64,000 nucleotides of DNA, from assembly GCA_965240325.2 (NCBI GenBank), contig OZ251229.1, forward strand, positions 1,364,001 through 1,428,000, given 5' to 3'. Position 1 is the stretch's first letter, and the number at the start of each line of letters is the position of its first letter. Origin of the DNA: Rebecca billardiae RCC1528. Taxonomy: Eukaryota > Haptophyta. The notes beneath the pieces are model-generated. The model searched no databases, was not told the DNA's origin, and saw only the letters and a program-made list of their open reading frames with translations. The translations under genes were made by a program, and so were the position numbers. Of this stretch, positions 1-10,114 are shown piece by piece.

Positions 1-344
1 TCAGCCCCTCCCACCCTGCGCGCGGGCGCGGACGGAGTCGCACGCACGCGGTCCGATCGACGATCGATCGAGGGCGCGGGCCGCGGCAGGACGGGCGTCG
101 ACGCGCAGGTTAGTTAGGTATGGTGCCGGCGCTTCCCGCAGGCGTTGCGCGCTTGGGGCGAGTGGGGCGCGTGGGCGAGACCAGCAGCCAGCCAGCCCAC
201 GCCACCGGCGCGAGGGCACCGGCGCGGCGCGCACGCCTTTGCACGGGGTCCTCGCCCGCTGCCTCGGGCGTGTCGCGCCTCCCGCAAACGCTGGCGGGCG
301 GGTAACCTGTTTTCACAAGCGCCTCTCTTTCATTATGGGCTTAT
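1..344. other. GC-rich sequence without a gene
   Basis: This 344-base left edge has open frames on both strands, but they are compositional: they are rich in Ala, Arg and Pro and show no recognisable domain. I see nothing functional in it. Confidence 0.4.
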
Positions 345-565
345 GGCACAGGAGTACAGGACGAGGTTCATCCATCGAGGCAAGCGGGTAACTGGCTTTA
401 AATAGCGCTATTCAAAAGAATCTCTTTCAATATTATGAGGAGGTTCATCCATCGAGGCAGGCGGGTAACTTGGTTGGACAAGCGCTATTGAAAAGAATCT
501 CTTTTAATATGACGAGGCGGTTCATCCATCGAGACAGACGGGTAACGTATTTGAACAAGGACTAT
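345..565. repeat. Imperfect tandem repeat, about 70 bp, three copies
   Basis: The phrase GGTTCATCCATCGAG recurs near 365, 442 and 518. Each copy is followed by a GCGGGTAAC-like stretch and then by AAAAGAATCT near 415, 490 and 566. The period is roughly 70-77 bp and copies differ by substitutions and small indels. It abuts the dispersed repeat that follows and may be subterminal structure of the same mobile element. Confidence 0.7.
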
Positions 566-569
566 TCAA

Positions 570-910
570 AAGAATCTGGCTTCATAGCTGTTTTCGACCC
601 AAAACAATCAAACGTCGCTCGGCAAACTCGTACTTCAGCATACAAGAGGGATAGGAATACTCACTTGTTTCACCCCCGGGGTATCTGATCCCACGTCCGT
701 CCATAGTAGATACAAGAATTGCAGCGGGCGCGGCCTTTTAAGCTGTGATGGACAGCATACCCCCCCTCAAAAAGTCGAAAACTCACCCTCCAACAGCCCT
801 CAAAATCGTCCCCCATCCCCTTTTCTTTGATCAAAAGATCTTTTTGACAACGTAGTGAGGGCCCCCGGCGGGGCTCCACGCTACGCGCTCCGCCCTGCAC
901 CGCGGGCCAT
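570..910 (-). repeat. Dispersed repeat R1, copy A
   Basis: This copy is the reverse complement of much of 63433-63780, and its terminal third matches 15147-15345, 19113-19311 and, less well, 61177-61400. Shared landmarks are an end reading ATGGCCCGCGGTGCAGGG, an internal AAGATCTTTTGATCAAAG segment, and a GGGGACGGGGGACGA stretch. The middle differs between copies A and E, so they are diverged or rearranged. No coding capacity was seen. It is probably a non-autonomous element or part of one. Confidence 0.75.
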
Positions 911-915
911 AATCT

Positions 916-1004
<89 letters not shown>
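916..1004. repeat. (CT)n microsatellite
   Basis: About 44 uninterrupted CT dinucleotides lie immediately after the terminus of repeat copy A. Confidence 0.95.
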
Positions 1005-1008
<4 letters not shown>

Positions 1009-2556
1009 CTATCAGGCGGCGCGGGTCCGACGCGGTCCGGCGCTGCATGTCAGCTGAGCGCGCCGCAGCACTAGTACTACTCGGCGCGGCAGTATACTCA
1101 CTACTCCGGCGGCGGGCAAAGTATTAACTGCGCGCTGACGATGTAGAGTCGTATTTACTGTCATCGTACGACAGTCGTGTTACTGTTAGCAGTGAGGCGT
1201 GAGGCGTACTGTCATCGTACGACAGTCGTGTTAATGTTAGTGAGGCGTGAGGCGGCAGTGTACTCGGCGCGCGTCATTCAAAAAGCCGTCGCACTGCTGC
1301 CGCTGAGCTAAGTAGGCTTAAGAATAATTGTGCCTCAGGTGGCTAGCGCTGCTTACACTAAATAGCTGCTATATATAAGCAGCTGTCGTTATTACACAGC
1401 TGTATTGTAAGGCCTTAATCAGCAGTAGTTCACGAATATAGTCATGCGTATACTAGCAGTCGGCCGCGCCCCTCAGTAATCTGTAGTGATTCGCGCGCCC
1501 GACCGGGTCGTCCCTGACTTTAGTATTATTACCGTGATCATCAGTGATCTAGATTCTAGTATAGAAGTAGTAGAGGCTCACTTATAGAGCAGTCATCAGT
1601 GCTGCTATAGTAGTAGTACTTGATCTAGTCCGAGTTAGTAACTTGATAAGCAGGACTGCGCGCGCTGCCGCCGTAGGTCTGCGGCCAGATAGCGTAAGTG
1701 AGAGATCGAGGGAGTCGGAAGACGACGAGTCGGTCAGAGAAATCGAGCGCAAGCAGCGAGAGAGAGAGAGTAGCGAGAGAGAGTGAGAGAGAGCTAGACT
1801 ATAGCTTAGATCAGAGAGCGATAGCTAAGCAGAGGAGACTGGATATATAGAGAGAGAGAGAGACACACACGCACGCACAATGGCCAGCAGCACGCAAGAC
1901 CAGCGGTCCATCACAGGCTCAGGCGCGCCCACGCTGTAGTGCGTCTCGCGCGTACTGGTGGACGCCCCACATTCAGGTCCTTTGCCACCCTCTACCGTAC
2001 AACATGTGTCTCATGGTTTAGGTGAACCTGGCTCTGATCCGTTATCACTCGACGTTGACGCCTCTGCCGAGCAGGACAAGGTGCGTGAGTTCCACAATCT
2101 GGACGAGCTCCTACAAGGGCGCACGGCTTTCGCATCCTACGAAGTCATTCTTCTCCTCGTTGCTCGTGAATTCACGACTGAATTGCGAGGAGTGGCCACG
2201 CCGAGAAGAGACAAGCTCCGTCAGCTCGATCTCAGCGCGGATAGGAGTTCACGGGCGCGTCGGACTCGAGTGGCCAGCCCGTACCGTTCGAATCGCAGAT
2301 CGTGCATCCACGACGGCTTCGACCAGCGGCCGAACCACTGCATTCTACATTGGCGGCTCGGCGCTCGTCAAGGGCAGCAGTCCATCTCACACAGGATCTC
2401 GCGCCCACGGCTCCCGCCATTTCTCGTCCCGCCGGCCAACGGGCTCGCTCGTGCCTCGTCACTGCTCGTGGCGGTCAGTTTCCGGTGGACCACGCGAAAT
2501 CCGGAAATCTGCGGCCTTGCGGGTCATCGCCACGACAATCTGCTGGCTGCTGCACG
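1005..2556. other. Intergenic region with short direct repeats
   Basis: No supportable gene. A roughly 51 bp direct repeat containing ACTGTCATCGTACGACAG starts near 1157 and 1208, with GAGGCGTGAGGCG alongside. From 1680 to 1870 the DNA becomes GA-rich (GAGAGA runs). An open + frame from 1958 to 2614 lacks an ATG. It could hold an upstream exon of the WD-repeat gene but has no recognisable motif. Confidence 0.5.
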
Positions 2557-4113
2557 ATGTGGGCCGAGCCCAACCCCTGGCGGGAGGGCCCAGACGTGGC
2601 GGAGGTGGAGTTGAAGGGCTTCAGCACGGAGTATGCAGACCATGGCGTCATCGTGCCGGCACCCCGTGGCTTCGAGGTTGCGGAACTTGTGGTCACGGAC
2701 GCCATCTACACTTTGCCTGCGAGGCAGACCAGTGCAGAGCCAAAGCTCGTGCGCAATATCGGGGATGCCAGCATGCAGCGCATCGTCCACGCGAGCGGCA
2801 CGGCCTTCCTCCTTCGCGCAGAATCCATGCTATTGAATGACGACAGCAACGAGCCCGGCCAAGTCACTGTCTCACCCCTCTCGTCCACGCCCCCTCCCTC
2901 TGGCGACGGCGTGTTCAACCTGTTTGAGCTGCTCGGCTACCCTCAGGGCAACGCGCGCACCTTGCTCGACGAGGAGGGCCTCCGATTTGCGATCGAAATG
3001 CGGGGGGAGGCGGTGAGGGAGGAGGCTGAACGTGGATTCCGCCGGCCCATTTGCGTATCCGCCTTGGCCGCGATGGATGCGTCTCGCGCGCCCGAGCACG
3101 CGCGCGGCCCGCTCCCAGCCTCTCTCGTGCTGCTCTGCACGCAGGACTACCACGTGAGCCTCCTGCGGCTCGGCAACGCGCACATTGGCTCCCCGGTGGT
3201 CCCGTGCCTTGCATCTGCGCCCGTGCCAAATGCCGCGGCGCGTGTGGATCTGCTGTCACATGTCGAGCTGGCCCTCTCTCCGGATGTGCTGCAGCTGGTG
3301 CTCGCCGAGTCGCACCACCACGCCCACGAGGGAGGGCTGGGCAGTCGCGGGATGCAACTCGTGTGCGGAGACGACGGCAGGCTGCTCGCTGCGCTTGGCC
3401 TCAGCTGCGGCGAGGTCATCTTCCTCGACATGACGCCGCCGCTACCGCCCACGGCCCCGGGCGCGAGCCCCACGGCCGCCCCGCCGCTGTGCGCCACGCA
3501 GTCGCCCGCGCCACCCCGCCTCGTGCGGCGGGTGCGGGCGCACGGCATGCCTGTCCGAGGCGTTGACCTGGGCGCGTCAAACGCATTCGTCGCGCACCTC
3601 GTCTGGCACCCGCCGACTGGCTGCCTCGTGTCCGGCGGCGGCGACAGCCGGGTGAGCGTCACTGCGGTCGCTGGCTGGTCGGCTGCCAGTGCGGATCGCG
3701 GCCCCGACGCAGGGGCGGTGGCCGCGGTGCCTGTGGAGGCGCCAGCGCACACGTGGGTGGCATCCGACGGCTGGGGCGCGCCGCTCAACTACAAGGTAAC
3801 CAACGTGGCGGTGGCGGAGGCTGCGCGCGTGGCGGCCACCGCGAGCCAGCTGGACGGCGGGCACGTCATGCTGTGGGAGCTGCCCGCGGGCCGCCGCCTC
3901 TGCCGCCTCGAGCCCGCGCGCGGCATCTACTGCCAACCGCATGTGGACTGGATTACGCGCTTCCGCGTGCACGGGCTCGCGCTCACTGCAGATGGGAGCA
4001 GGGTGGTGATCGTGCACGCCAACGGGGGCATGAACGACGACGAGCCCCTGCAGGTGGAGGCGGCCATCCCGGCGCAGCTTCTTGAGGGACTCCGGACGAC
4101 CTCGGAGGCCTGA
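2557..4113 (+). CDS. WD40-like beta-propeller protein
   Basis: Predicted protein of 518 residues in one exon, reading from ATG at 2557 (MWAEPNPWREG). The open frame extends upstream to 2302, but that part is low-complexity and reads like non-coding DNA, so the first ATG of the well-behaved section was chosen. Degenerate WD-type blades can be seen: HLVWHPPTGCLVSGGGDSRV near residues 345-365 and HVMLWELPAGRRLC near 430-445, each a hydrophobic strand, a G-D/S turn and a strand ending in a W-like position. WD40 proteins are scaffolds for complexes, and nothing here identifies the partner. It converges tail-to-tail with the F-box/ankyrin gene, 331 bases apart. Blade count and exact family are uncertain. 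Confidence 0.6.
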   Translation: MWAEPNPWREGPDVAEVELKGFSTEYADHGVIVPAPRGFEVAELVVTDAIYTLPARQTSAEPKLVRNIGDASMQRIVHASGTAFLLRAESMLLNDDSNEPGQVTVSPLSSTPPPSGDGVFNLFELLGYPQGNARTLLDEEGLRFAIEMRGEAVREEAERGFRRPICVSALAAMDASRAPEHARGPLPASLVLLCTQDYHVSLLRLGNAHIGSPVVPCLASAPVPNAAARVDLLSHVELALSPDVLQLVLAESHHHAHEGGLGSRGMQLVCGDDGRLLAALGLSCGEVIFLDMTPPLPPTAPGASPTAAPPLCATQSPAPPRLVRRVRAHGMPVRGVDLGASNAFVAHLVWHPPTGCLVSGGGDSRVSVTAVAGWSAASADRGPDAGAVAAVPVEAPAHTWVASDGWGAPLNYKVTNVAVAEAARVAATASQLDGGHVMLWELPAGRRLCRLEPARGIYCQPHVDWITRFRVHGLALTADGSRVVIVHANGGMNDDEPLQVEAAIPAQLLEGLRTTSEA

Positions 4114-4444
4114 CGCACAGATCGGCGGACGCAGGGGACTGTGGTAGGGGAGGAGGTGGGCTCTGTTGCGAAGGCAATGCTGAGCTGTACAGTAGTGTGA
4201 GCTCTGAGCATTACCTGTAGCAAACAGAGTCAGAGAGGCCGAAACGGATGCGCGATTCCCCGCGTCCACGACGAATCATAGTAACTTACTGAGTGACCGT
4301 GAGTCCTCGGAACGGTACCAGGCCGAGCAGCTACTAATAGCTGCTATCGCTATCAGACTACAGTCAGTGACGTCGGCATCATGCCGATCGCTCCAGCATT
4401 GAGCGTTCGCATCCGCCTTTCTTGAAAGATGGGCATCAACTTTC
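4114..4444. other. Intergenic, convergent gene ends
   Basis: This 331-base stretch lies between two convergent stop codons. It is more AT-rich than the genes and presumably holds both 3' untranslated regions. No distinct signal was seen. Confidence 0.4.
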
Positions 4445-6290
4445 TCAAGCGGCGCCAGTCACGGACGAAAGCGGCGGCGAGGACGTCGCTGCCGCAGCGG
4501 CGGCGGCTCGACGACTGCCGCCGCTGCTGCTGGCGTGCGGGGCTTCCGCCTCGTCGCCAGCGACCGCTAGCCGGAGCGTGCGCTCCCACTCGGCGCCGAT
4601 CCACGCAGAGAGCACGCGCCGCCAGCCCCAGCCCGCCTCGTCCAGCCACGCGCGGACGTGCGGCACGGCGCGCGCCGCCTGCTCGACCGCCGCCCACAGC
4701 CTGCCGTGCTCAAGCCCCGCGCTCGGCACGCAGCGCGCGCACCAGCGGAGCACGCAGAGGTGGCCGTCCTCCGCGGCCTGCGCGAGCGTCTCCGCGCGCA
4801 CCTCCCACGGCGCGCCGTGCGCGTGCGCCCACGCGAGCGCGGCGAGGTGGCCGTTCGCCGCGGCGCGCGCACACGCCTCGCCCCACGGTGCGCCGTGCGA
4901 GCGCAGCCACTGCAGGCAGCGCAGCTGGCCACGGCCTGCGGCGGCGGCGCACGCGCGCGCGCCAAGCGGCGCGCCGCGCGCGTGCGCGAAGCGGAGCACC
5001 TCGAGCTGCCCCTCGTGCGCGGCGAGCTCGCACAGCCCGTCGGGCAGCGCCATGCCGAGCGTGTCGTGCGCCCAGCTGCACACGGCCACGTGGCCCGCCG
5101 CCGCCGCGCGTGCGATCACTGTACTATCACACTCGGAGCGCGCCACCTCGACCGCGAAGCGAGCGCACTCGAGGTGGCCGCCGGCGGCGGCCGCGGCGGG
5201 CGTGCACCAGTTCATCTCGCAGCCGTGCGCGAGCGCGAAGCGGAGGCAGTCCAGCGAGCCCACCAGCGCGGCGCGTGCGCACGTGCTCCAGTCGAGCGGG
5301 TGGCCGGCGCGCACGGCCCACCGAAGCAGCTCGACGCGGCCGCTCGCCGCGGCCGCGGCGCACACCTGCGGGCTGGTGGGGCAGCTGTGCGCCGCGACCC
5401 ACTCGCACACGCGCAGCTCGCCACTGCGCACCGCCGCGACGGAGGTCTCCTCGTCCCACTCCACGCCGCGCACGCGGAGCCAGCTGCGCGCGCGCGCGTT
5501 TGCACCGCAGCCGTGCCGATCGCGGCCGTTCACGTGCACAGCCGCACGCCACGCGGAGCGCGGCGCGCGGCGCGCGCGGGAAGGAGGGCGCGCGGCTCAG
5601 AGCAGGAGCGCGGGGACATGCGCGTGCACGCCGAGCGCAACGCCCGCCGCGCGCGCGCGCCGCGCACCGGAGCACGTCGAGGCGGCCGGCGCCTGCGGCG
5701 GCGGCGCACGCCGTCGCCGTAGCCTCGCAGCCGCGCGAGAGTGCAAACCGCAGGCATTCGAACGAGCCCGCCTCGGCGGCGGCGGCGATGGTCCACTCGT
5801 CCCACTCGCAGCCGTGCGCGCGCGCGTACGCGAGCACGTGCACATGCCCGCGCCGCGCGGCATTCGAGCACGTGCGCCGCCCCATTGCCGCGCCCGTGCG
5901 CACGGCCGCCTCCAGAATGTCAACACGGCCGATCGCTGCGGCCTCGGCGCACGCGTCGCCCCAGGGGTAGCCGAGGGCGTGGAGGTGCTCGGCGACGTGG
6001 AGTGAGCCCGCGCGCACCGCGAGCGAGCACGCGTCGCGCGCGCTCCAGTGCGCCTCGATCGCCCACTGCGCGCCGCGCACCGTCGTGAGGAACGGCAGGA
6101 CTGGCGTACCGAGCCGGTAGGCGGTCGAGTGCGGCGCACGCGCGGCGTGGGCGAGGGCGAGCGCGGCGAGCCGGCGGCAGACGAGGGCAGCTGGTAGGAG
6201 GAACCCCGCCTCCAGCTGTCGCAGCACCAGTGCGAGCTCGTCGTCGCCGAGCACGCGGAGCAGCGCGGGGGCCACCGTGCCGTCGTCCAT
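4445..6290 (-). CDS. F-box and ankyrin-repeat protein (two exons)
   Basis: Spliced model: exon 1 6290-5668, intron 5667-5484 (184 bp, GTGCGCGG donor, GCGCAG acceptor), exon 2 5483-4445, giving 553 residues. Splicing restores a perfect repeat: LDVLR joins WLRVRGVEWDEETS in phase 2. Residues about 5-45 (LLRVLGDDELALVLRQLEA then LVCRRLAALAL) look like an F-box. The rest is around twelve ankyrin-type repeats with the pattern L-x-x-L-R-W/F-A-x-x-x-G-x-x-W-x-x-x-T/A-C-x-x-A-A-x-x-G, a subtype common in giant viruses and algae. Such proteins usually recruit substrates to SCF ubiquitin ligases. The start is ATG 6290 because the frame further upstream has no ATG before a stop. A missed 5' exon is possible. 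Confidence 0.8.
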
Positions 6291-6976
6291 GAGGATGGCC
6301 AAAACTCCCCGGCCGTCCGCTCGTCGGTCAGAACTCAGAAGGTTTTTGGACGAAACTCGTCGCGAGAGATTTGCTGTCGGCGGCACGTCCTCGCCGCGCG
6401 GCCGCCGCGGCGGCGGGGGGATGACGACCGGCAGCACCCGCAGCTCACCGTCGATGAGCGCACGCAGCTCGCGCGCGCGCTCGTCGCCCGCGCCCACCGA
6501 GCGGACATGTTTGGCGGACGGGCCACTAGCGCCAAAGCGGTTCCCTGTGAGTGTGTCAGCGGCGTCCGTGGCACAATTGTCCGAGCACGCGTGATAGAAC
6601 TGACAGAGGTCGGTGAGGCTTTAGAGCGGCGCTCACGGAGCCAGCCTTGACAAGCCCTTGGCCTTGAGCAGAGCGTAGCCCAGCGACGCGCTGCTGAATA
6701 TGGACGACTGCCCCCAAAACGCACATACGGGGCCGTGGACCGCCCAGACCGTACTTTGTGTGAGCTGCGGCGTCACTCTGATTGCCACAGCTGCCGGAAC
6801 CGGAGGCGTCGGCTGGAAGGTGTAAGGTGTCTACTGCCGTATCTCTCAGTTGAACGCCTCGTGCCCCGCCTAAGAGACAGTTGAGCAGGTAGCAGCAAGA
6901 GTCCGCACATACGCCGGATGGCAGCGTCCGCGAATGGCGACCGCCATACTGAGTGAGTCTATCTAGAATCTACAAT
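6291..6976. other. Intergenic region upstream of the F-box/ankyrin gene
   Basis: It presumably contains the promoter and 5' UTR of the minus-strand ankyrin gene. A short open frame with ATG at 6507 (minus strand) ends without joining the gene. Nothing else recognised. Confidence 0.4.
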
Positions 6977-7974
6977 ATACCGGGGACAAGAAGGGGTTCG
7001 GCGGAGGGGGCAGCGTTCCTATTGTCGGGGACAATCTCAGACTGGGGGTTCGATCTCGACGAGGGGGTTCAACCCGGTCGGGGTTCGAGGGGTTCAAAGT
7101 CCGGAAGAGTCCGAATAACCAGGTGGCGTAGTGATTTTGAATCGACGACTGCGGTTTGGAGTTTGAATTCAGCCGAGAACAGAGCGCCCGCGACGGCCCC
7201 ACCCCTCGGTCGGCGACCTCCGCACGCGCGCGCGGCGCCCCCAACCGCCGCCGGCGCTCGCCCTCGCCTGCCTCCGCCCGTCGGTGCGGCACGCCGCCAA
7301 GCTGAGCACGCCGCGCCCTCCGATACACGTCATGCGGGCCTGCCCTTCTTCCTGCCCTTCTCCTGCTCTTCCTGCTGGCACGCCGACGGTTCCGACGGCG
7401 ACGCGTGTCCAGCACAACCGCACGCGGCAGTGCTCGGCGCGCACATCCCAAGGCGCGTCGACCGCTTCTTTCTGCATGGCAGTCTACTTGCCATCTGCAT
7501 CATCCTCGCCTCGGCTGAGCGCGCCCCGCCGACGGGCGGCGCCGTGGCTCGGCGCGCCGCGCCGCGCCGCGCCGCGCCGCGCCGCGCCGCGCCGAGCAGC
7601 TCGGCTTGCCGCCGGGCGGCGGTGCCGGGCTCGGCGGAGAGCGGGCGTCGGCGGAGATCGGTGTGCACGACCTGAAGTGCATCGGCTCGTTCTTTCTGCG
7701 CGGCCGCGCAGCCACTACCGTCATCGGACTCGACTTGGTCAAGCGCGCCGCGCGCGCGCAAGCGGCTTTGCGTCTGTGATCGCACGCGCAGCACTACCGC
7801 TGTGGCAGACTCGGCGGCGTCGGAGGCGATCGATCGGCGTGCTCCGCCGGCGGTGCATCGCCCGCATCTTTCGGCGCCCCGCTCCTCTCGGCGCGGCGCA
7901 GTACTCGCCCCCGGCTGCCGACTCGGCCCAGCACGCCGCGCGCACGGCCGGCGCCGCACCGCGGCGCGCCGTGC

Positions 7975-9350
7975 CGCGCGGCCAAGCTTGCGCGCCGCAT
8001 GGCTACGGTGACGGACTCAGCGGCGAGCGGGCTTCTACGGCGGTGGCGACGATCGGCGTGCCTGGCTAGCCGGATGTCGTCCGCCTCTCTCGGCGCGGCC
8101 GGCGCGGCGCAGTGCTCGGCGCCGACCTCCGACTCGGCGCGGCGCGCGGCCGCGGCCGTGCAGCGCGCCTCGACGTGCGCGGCCGCGCGGCCGAGGTCGC
8201 ACGCCGCACGGCGGCCGTGACGGCCTCGTTCGAGAGCGGGCGTCGACCGCGTGGGCGGAGCTCGGTGCGCACGAGCTGAGCCTCCCGACCACGTCGCGCT
8301 GCGTGGCGCCGTGCTCGGCACCGGCACCGGACTCGGCGCGGCGCGCGCGGCCGGCGGCGCGCTGCCGGCCACGCGCTGCGCGCCTCAGCGGCGCGCCGTG
8401 CTGTGCGGCCGAGCGCGCGCGCCGCACGGCTACGGTGACGACGGGCTCGGCGGTGGGCGGGCATCGGCGGCGTTGGCGGAGCTCGGCGCGCACGAACGGA
8501 GGCGCATCGACCACGTCGCGCTGCGTGGCGCCTTGCTCGACACCGGCCTCGGACTCGGCGCGGCGCGCGCGGCCGGCGGCGCGCCGCGCGCCTCAGCGCC
8601 GCGCGCCGCGCCGTGCTGTGCGGCCGAGCGCGCGCGCCGCACGGCTACGGTGACGACGGGCTCGGCGGAGAGCGGGCGGCGGCGGCGTTGGCGGAGCTCG
8701 GTGCGCACGAACGGAGGCACATCGACCACGTCGCGCTGCGTGACGCCGCGCTCGGCACCGTCCTCGGACTCGGCGCGGCGCGCGCGGCCGGCGGCGCGCC
8801 GCGCGCCTCAGCGCCGCGCGCCGCGCCGTGCTGTGCGGCCGAGCGCGCGCGCCGCACGGCTACGGTGACGACGGGCTCGGCGGAGAGCGGGCGGCGGCGG
8901 CGTTGGCGGAGCTCGGTGCGCACGAACGGAGGCACATCGACCACGTCGCGCTGCGTGACGCCGCGCTCGGCACCGGCCTCGGACTCGGCGTGGCGCGCGC
9001 GGCCGGCGGCGCGCCGCGCGCCTCAGGGCCGCGCGGCGCGCCGTGCTGTGCAGCCGAGCGCGCGCGCCGCACGGCTACGGTGACGCGCTCGGCGGCGGGC
9101 GGGCATCGGCGGCGGTGGTGGAGCTCGGCGCGCACGAGTGGAGGCGCATCGACCACGTCGCGCTGCGTGGCGCCGCGCTCGGCACCGGCCTCGGACTCGG
9201 CGCGGCGCGCGCGGCCGGCGGCGCGCCGCGCGCCTCAGCGCCGCGCGGCGCGCCGTGCTGTGCAGCCGAGCGCGCGCGCCGCACGGCTACGGTGACGACG
9301 GGCTCGGCGGAGAGCGGGCTGCGGCGGCGTGGGCAGAGCTCGGCGCGCGT
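7975..9350. repeat. GC-rich minisatellite, 215 bp period (unit 1)
   Basis: The landmark CGCCGCACGGCTACGGTGAC recurs near 8420, 8635, 8850, 9065 and 9280, with spacing of 213-215 bp. Two more degenerate monomers lie upstream near 7990 and 8200. The downstream monomers are nearly identical, so the array homogenised recently. Confidence 0.9.
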
Positions 9351-9717
9351 GAACTGAGGTGCATCGATCCGCTCTCCCCGTGCCACCACGCTTCCCGAAC
9401 GCAGGTGCGCGCGAGAGCACCACCCTGCCGTGCCGTGTGTGCGCGCCGTGTGCACCGCGTGTTTGTGTCCTGTGCTGCCGTGCAGGTGGGCGCAGGCAGG
9501 TGCTCTCCATCTACATGGCGCAGGGGCGCAAGTGGCAGTCGTGCAGCACGCCCTCTCTACCTGCAGACGCTGCAACCTACTCGGCGCGCAACGACGATCC
9601 TGCCCATACGTACTCCAGACTTGAGCATGGTGCGAGCACGCTCGCGCAGCGCAGCGCACCAACCATCCGCCGCGTTTGCGCGGCAGCATGCGCACTGTCT
9701 TCTCTCTGACATGTGCC

Positions 9718-10066
9718 CTCCTTCCCTCTCCTCTCCCTCTCCCCTCCCTCTCCCTTCCCTCCCTTCCCTCCCTCTCCCCTCCCTCTCCCCTCCCTCTCCC
9801 CTCCCTCTCCCCTCCTCTCCCCTCCCTCTCCCCTCCTCTCCCCTCCCTCTCCCCTCCCTCTCCTCCCTCTCCCCTCCCTCTCCCCTCCCTCTCCCTCTCC
9901 CCTCCTCTCCCCTCCCTCTCCCCTCCCTCTCCCCTCCTCTCCCCTCTCCCCTCCTCTCCCCTCCCTCTCCCTCTCCCCTCCCTCTCCCCTCCTCTCCTCC
10001 TCCTTCTCCCCTCCTCCTCCTCCTTCTCCCCCCTCTCTCCCCCTTCTCTCCCCCTTCTCCCCCTCT
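9718..10066. repeat. Polypyrimidine tract of CCCTCTCC-type units (unit 1)
   Basis: About 350 bp are almost purely C and T on the + strand, built from CCCTCTCC and CCTCTCC units. This composition is compatible with intramolecular triplex (H-DNA). It is the only part of the duplicated block that differs between the copies, through unit insertions and deletions. Confidence 0.95.
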
Positions 10067-10114
10067 GACGCCATCCTTATCCCCGCAAATTAGCCTAAAC
10101 CCAAAATATTTGCC

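Larger units (their letters stand above)
6977..10114. repeat. Tandem segmental duplication, unit 1
   Basis: This 3138 bp block begins ATACCGGGGACAAGAAGG and is followed directly by a second copy starting at 10115. The offset is 3138 at every landmark I checked up to the pyrimidine tract, and long open frames in both copies translate identically. Within it are a moderately complex start (6977-7560), a GCCGC run (about 7555-7595), a 215 bp minisatellite and a polypyrimidine tract. The long open frames are Ala/Arg/Pro-rich and appear in several overlapping phases, so I do not regard them as genes. Confidence 0.95.

Noticed and set aside
345-565. CRISPR-like array
   Set aside because: There are only three imperfect copies, with no constant repeat/spacer division, in a eukaryotic genome.
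3051-3788. Alternative frames within the WD40-like gene
   Set aside because: They are composition-driven Arg/Ala/Pro frames. Only the chosen frame shows propeller strand patterns.
7284-9350. Long + and - strand open frames in the duplicated block (up to about 330 residues)
   Set aside because: They are Ala/Arg/Pro repeats read from a GC-rich minisatellite, appear in several overlapping frames at once, and shift frame each 215 bp monomer. No domain is visible.
9577-10074. Glu/Gly-rich and Ser/Pro-rich open frames across the polypyrimidine tract
   Set aside because: These are direct translations of a C/T simple repeat, so there is no evidence of coding.
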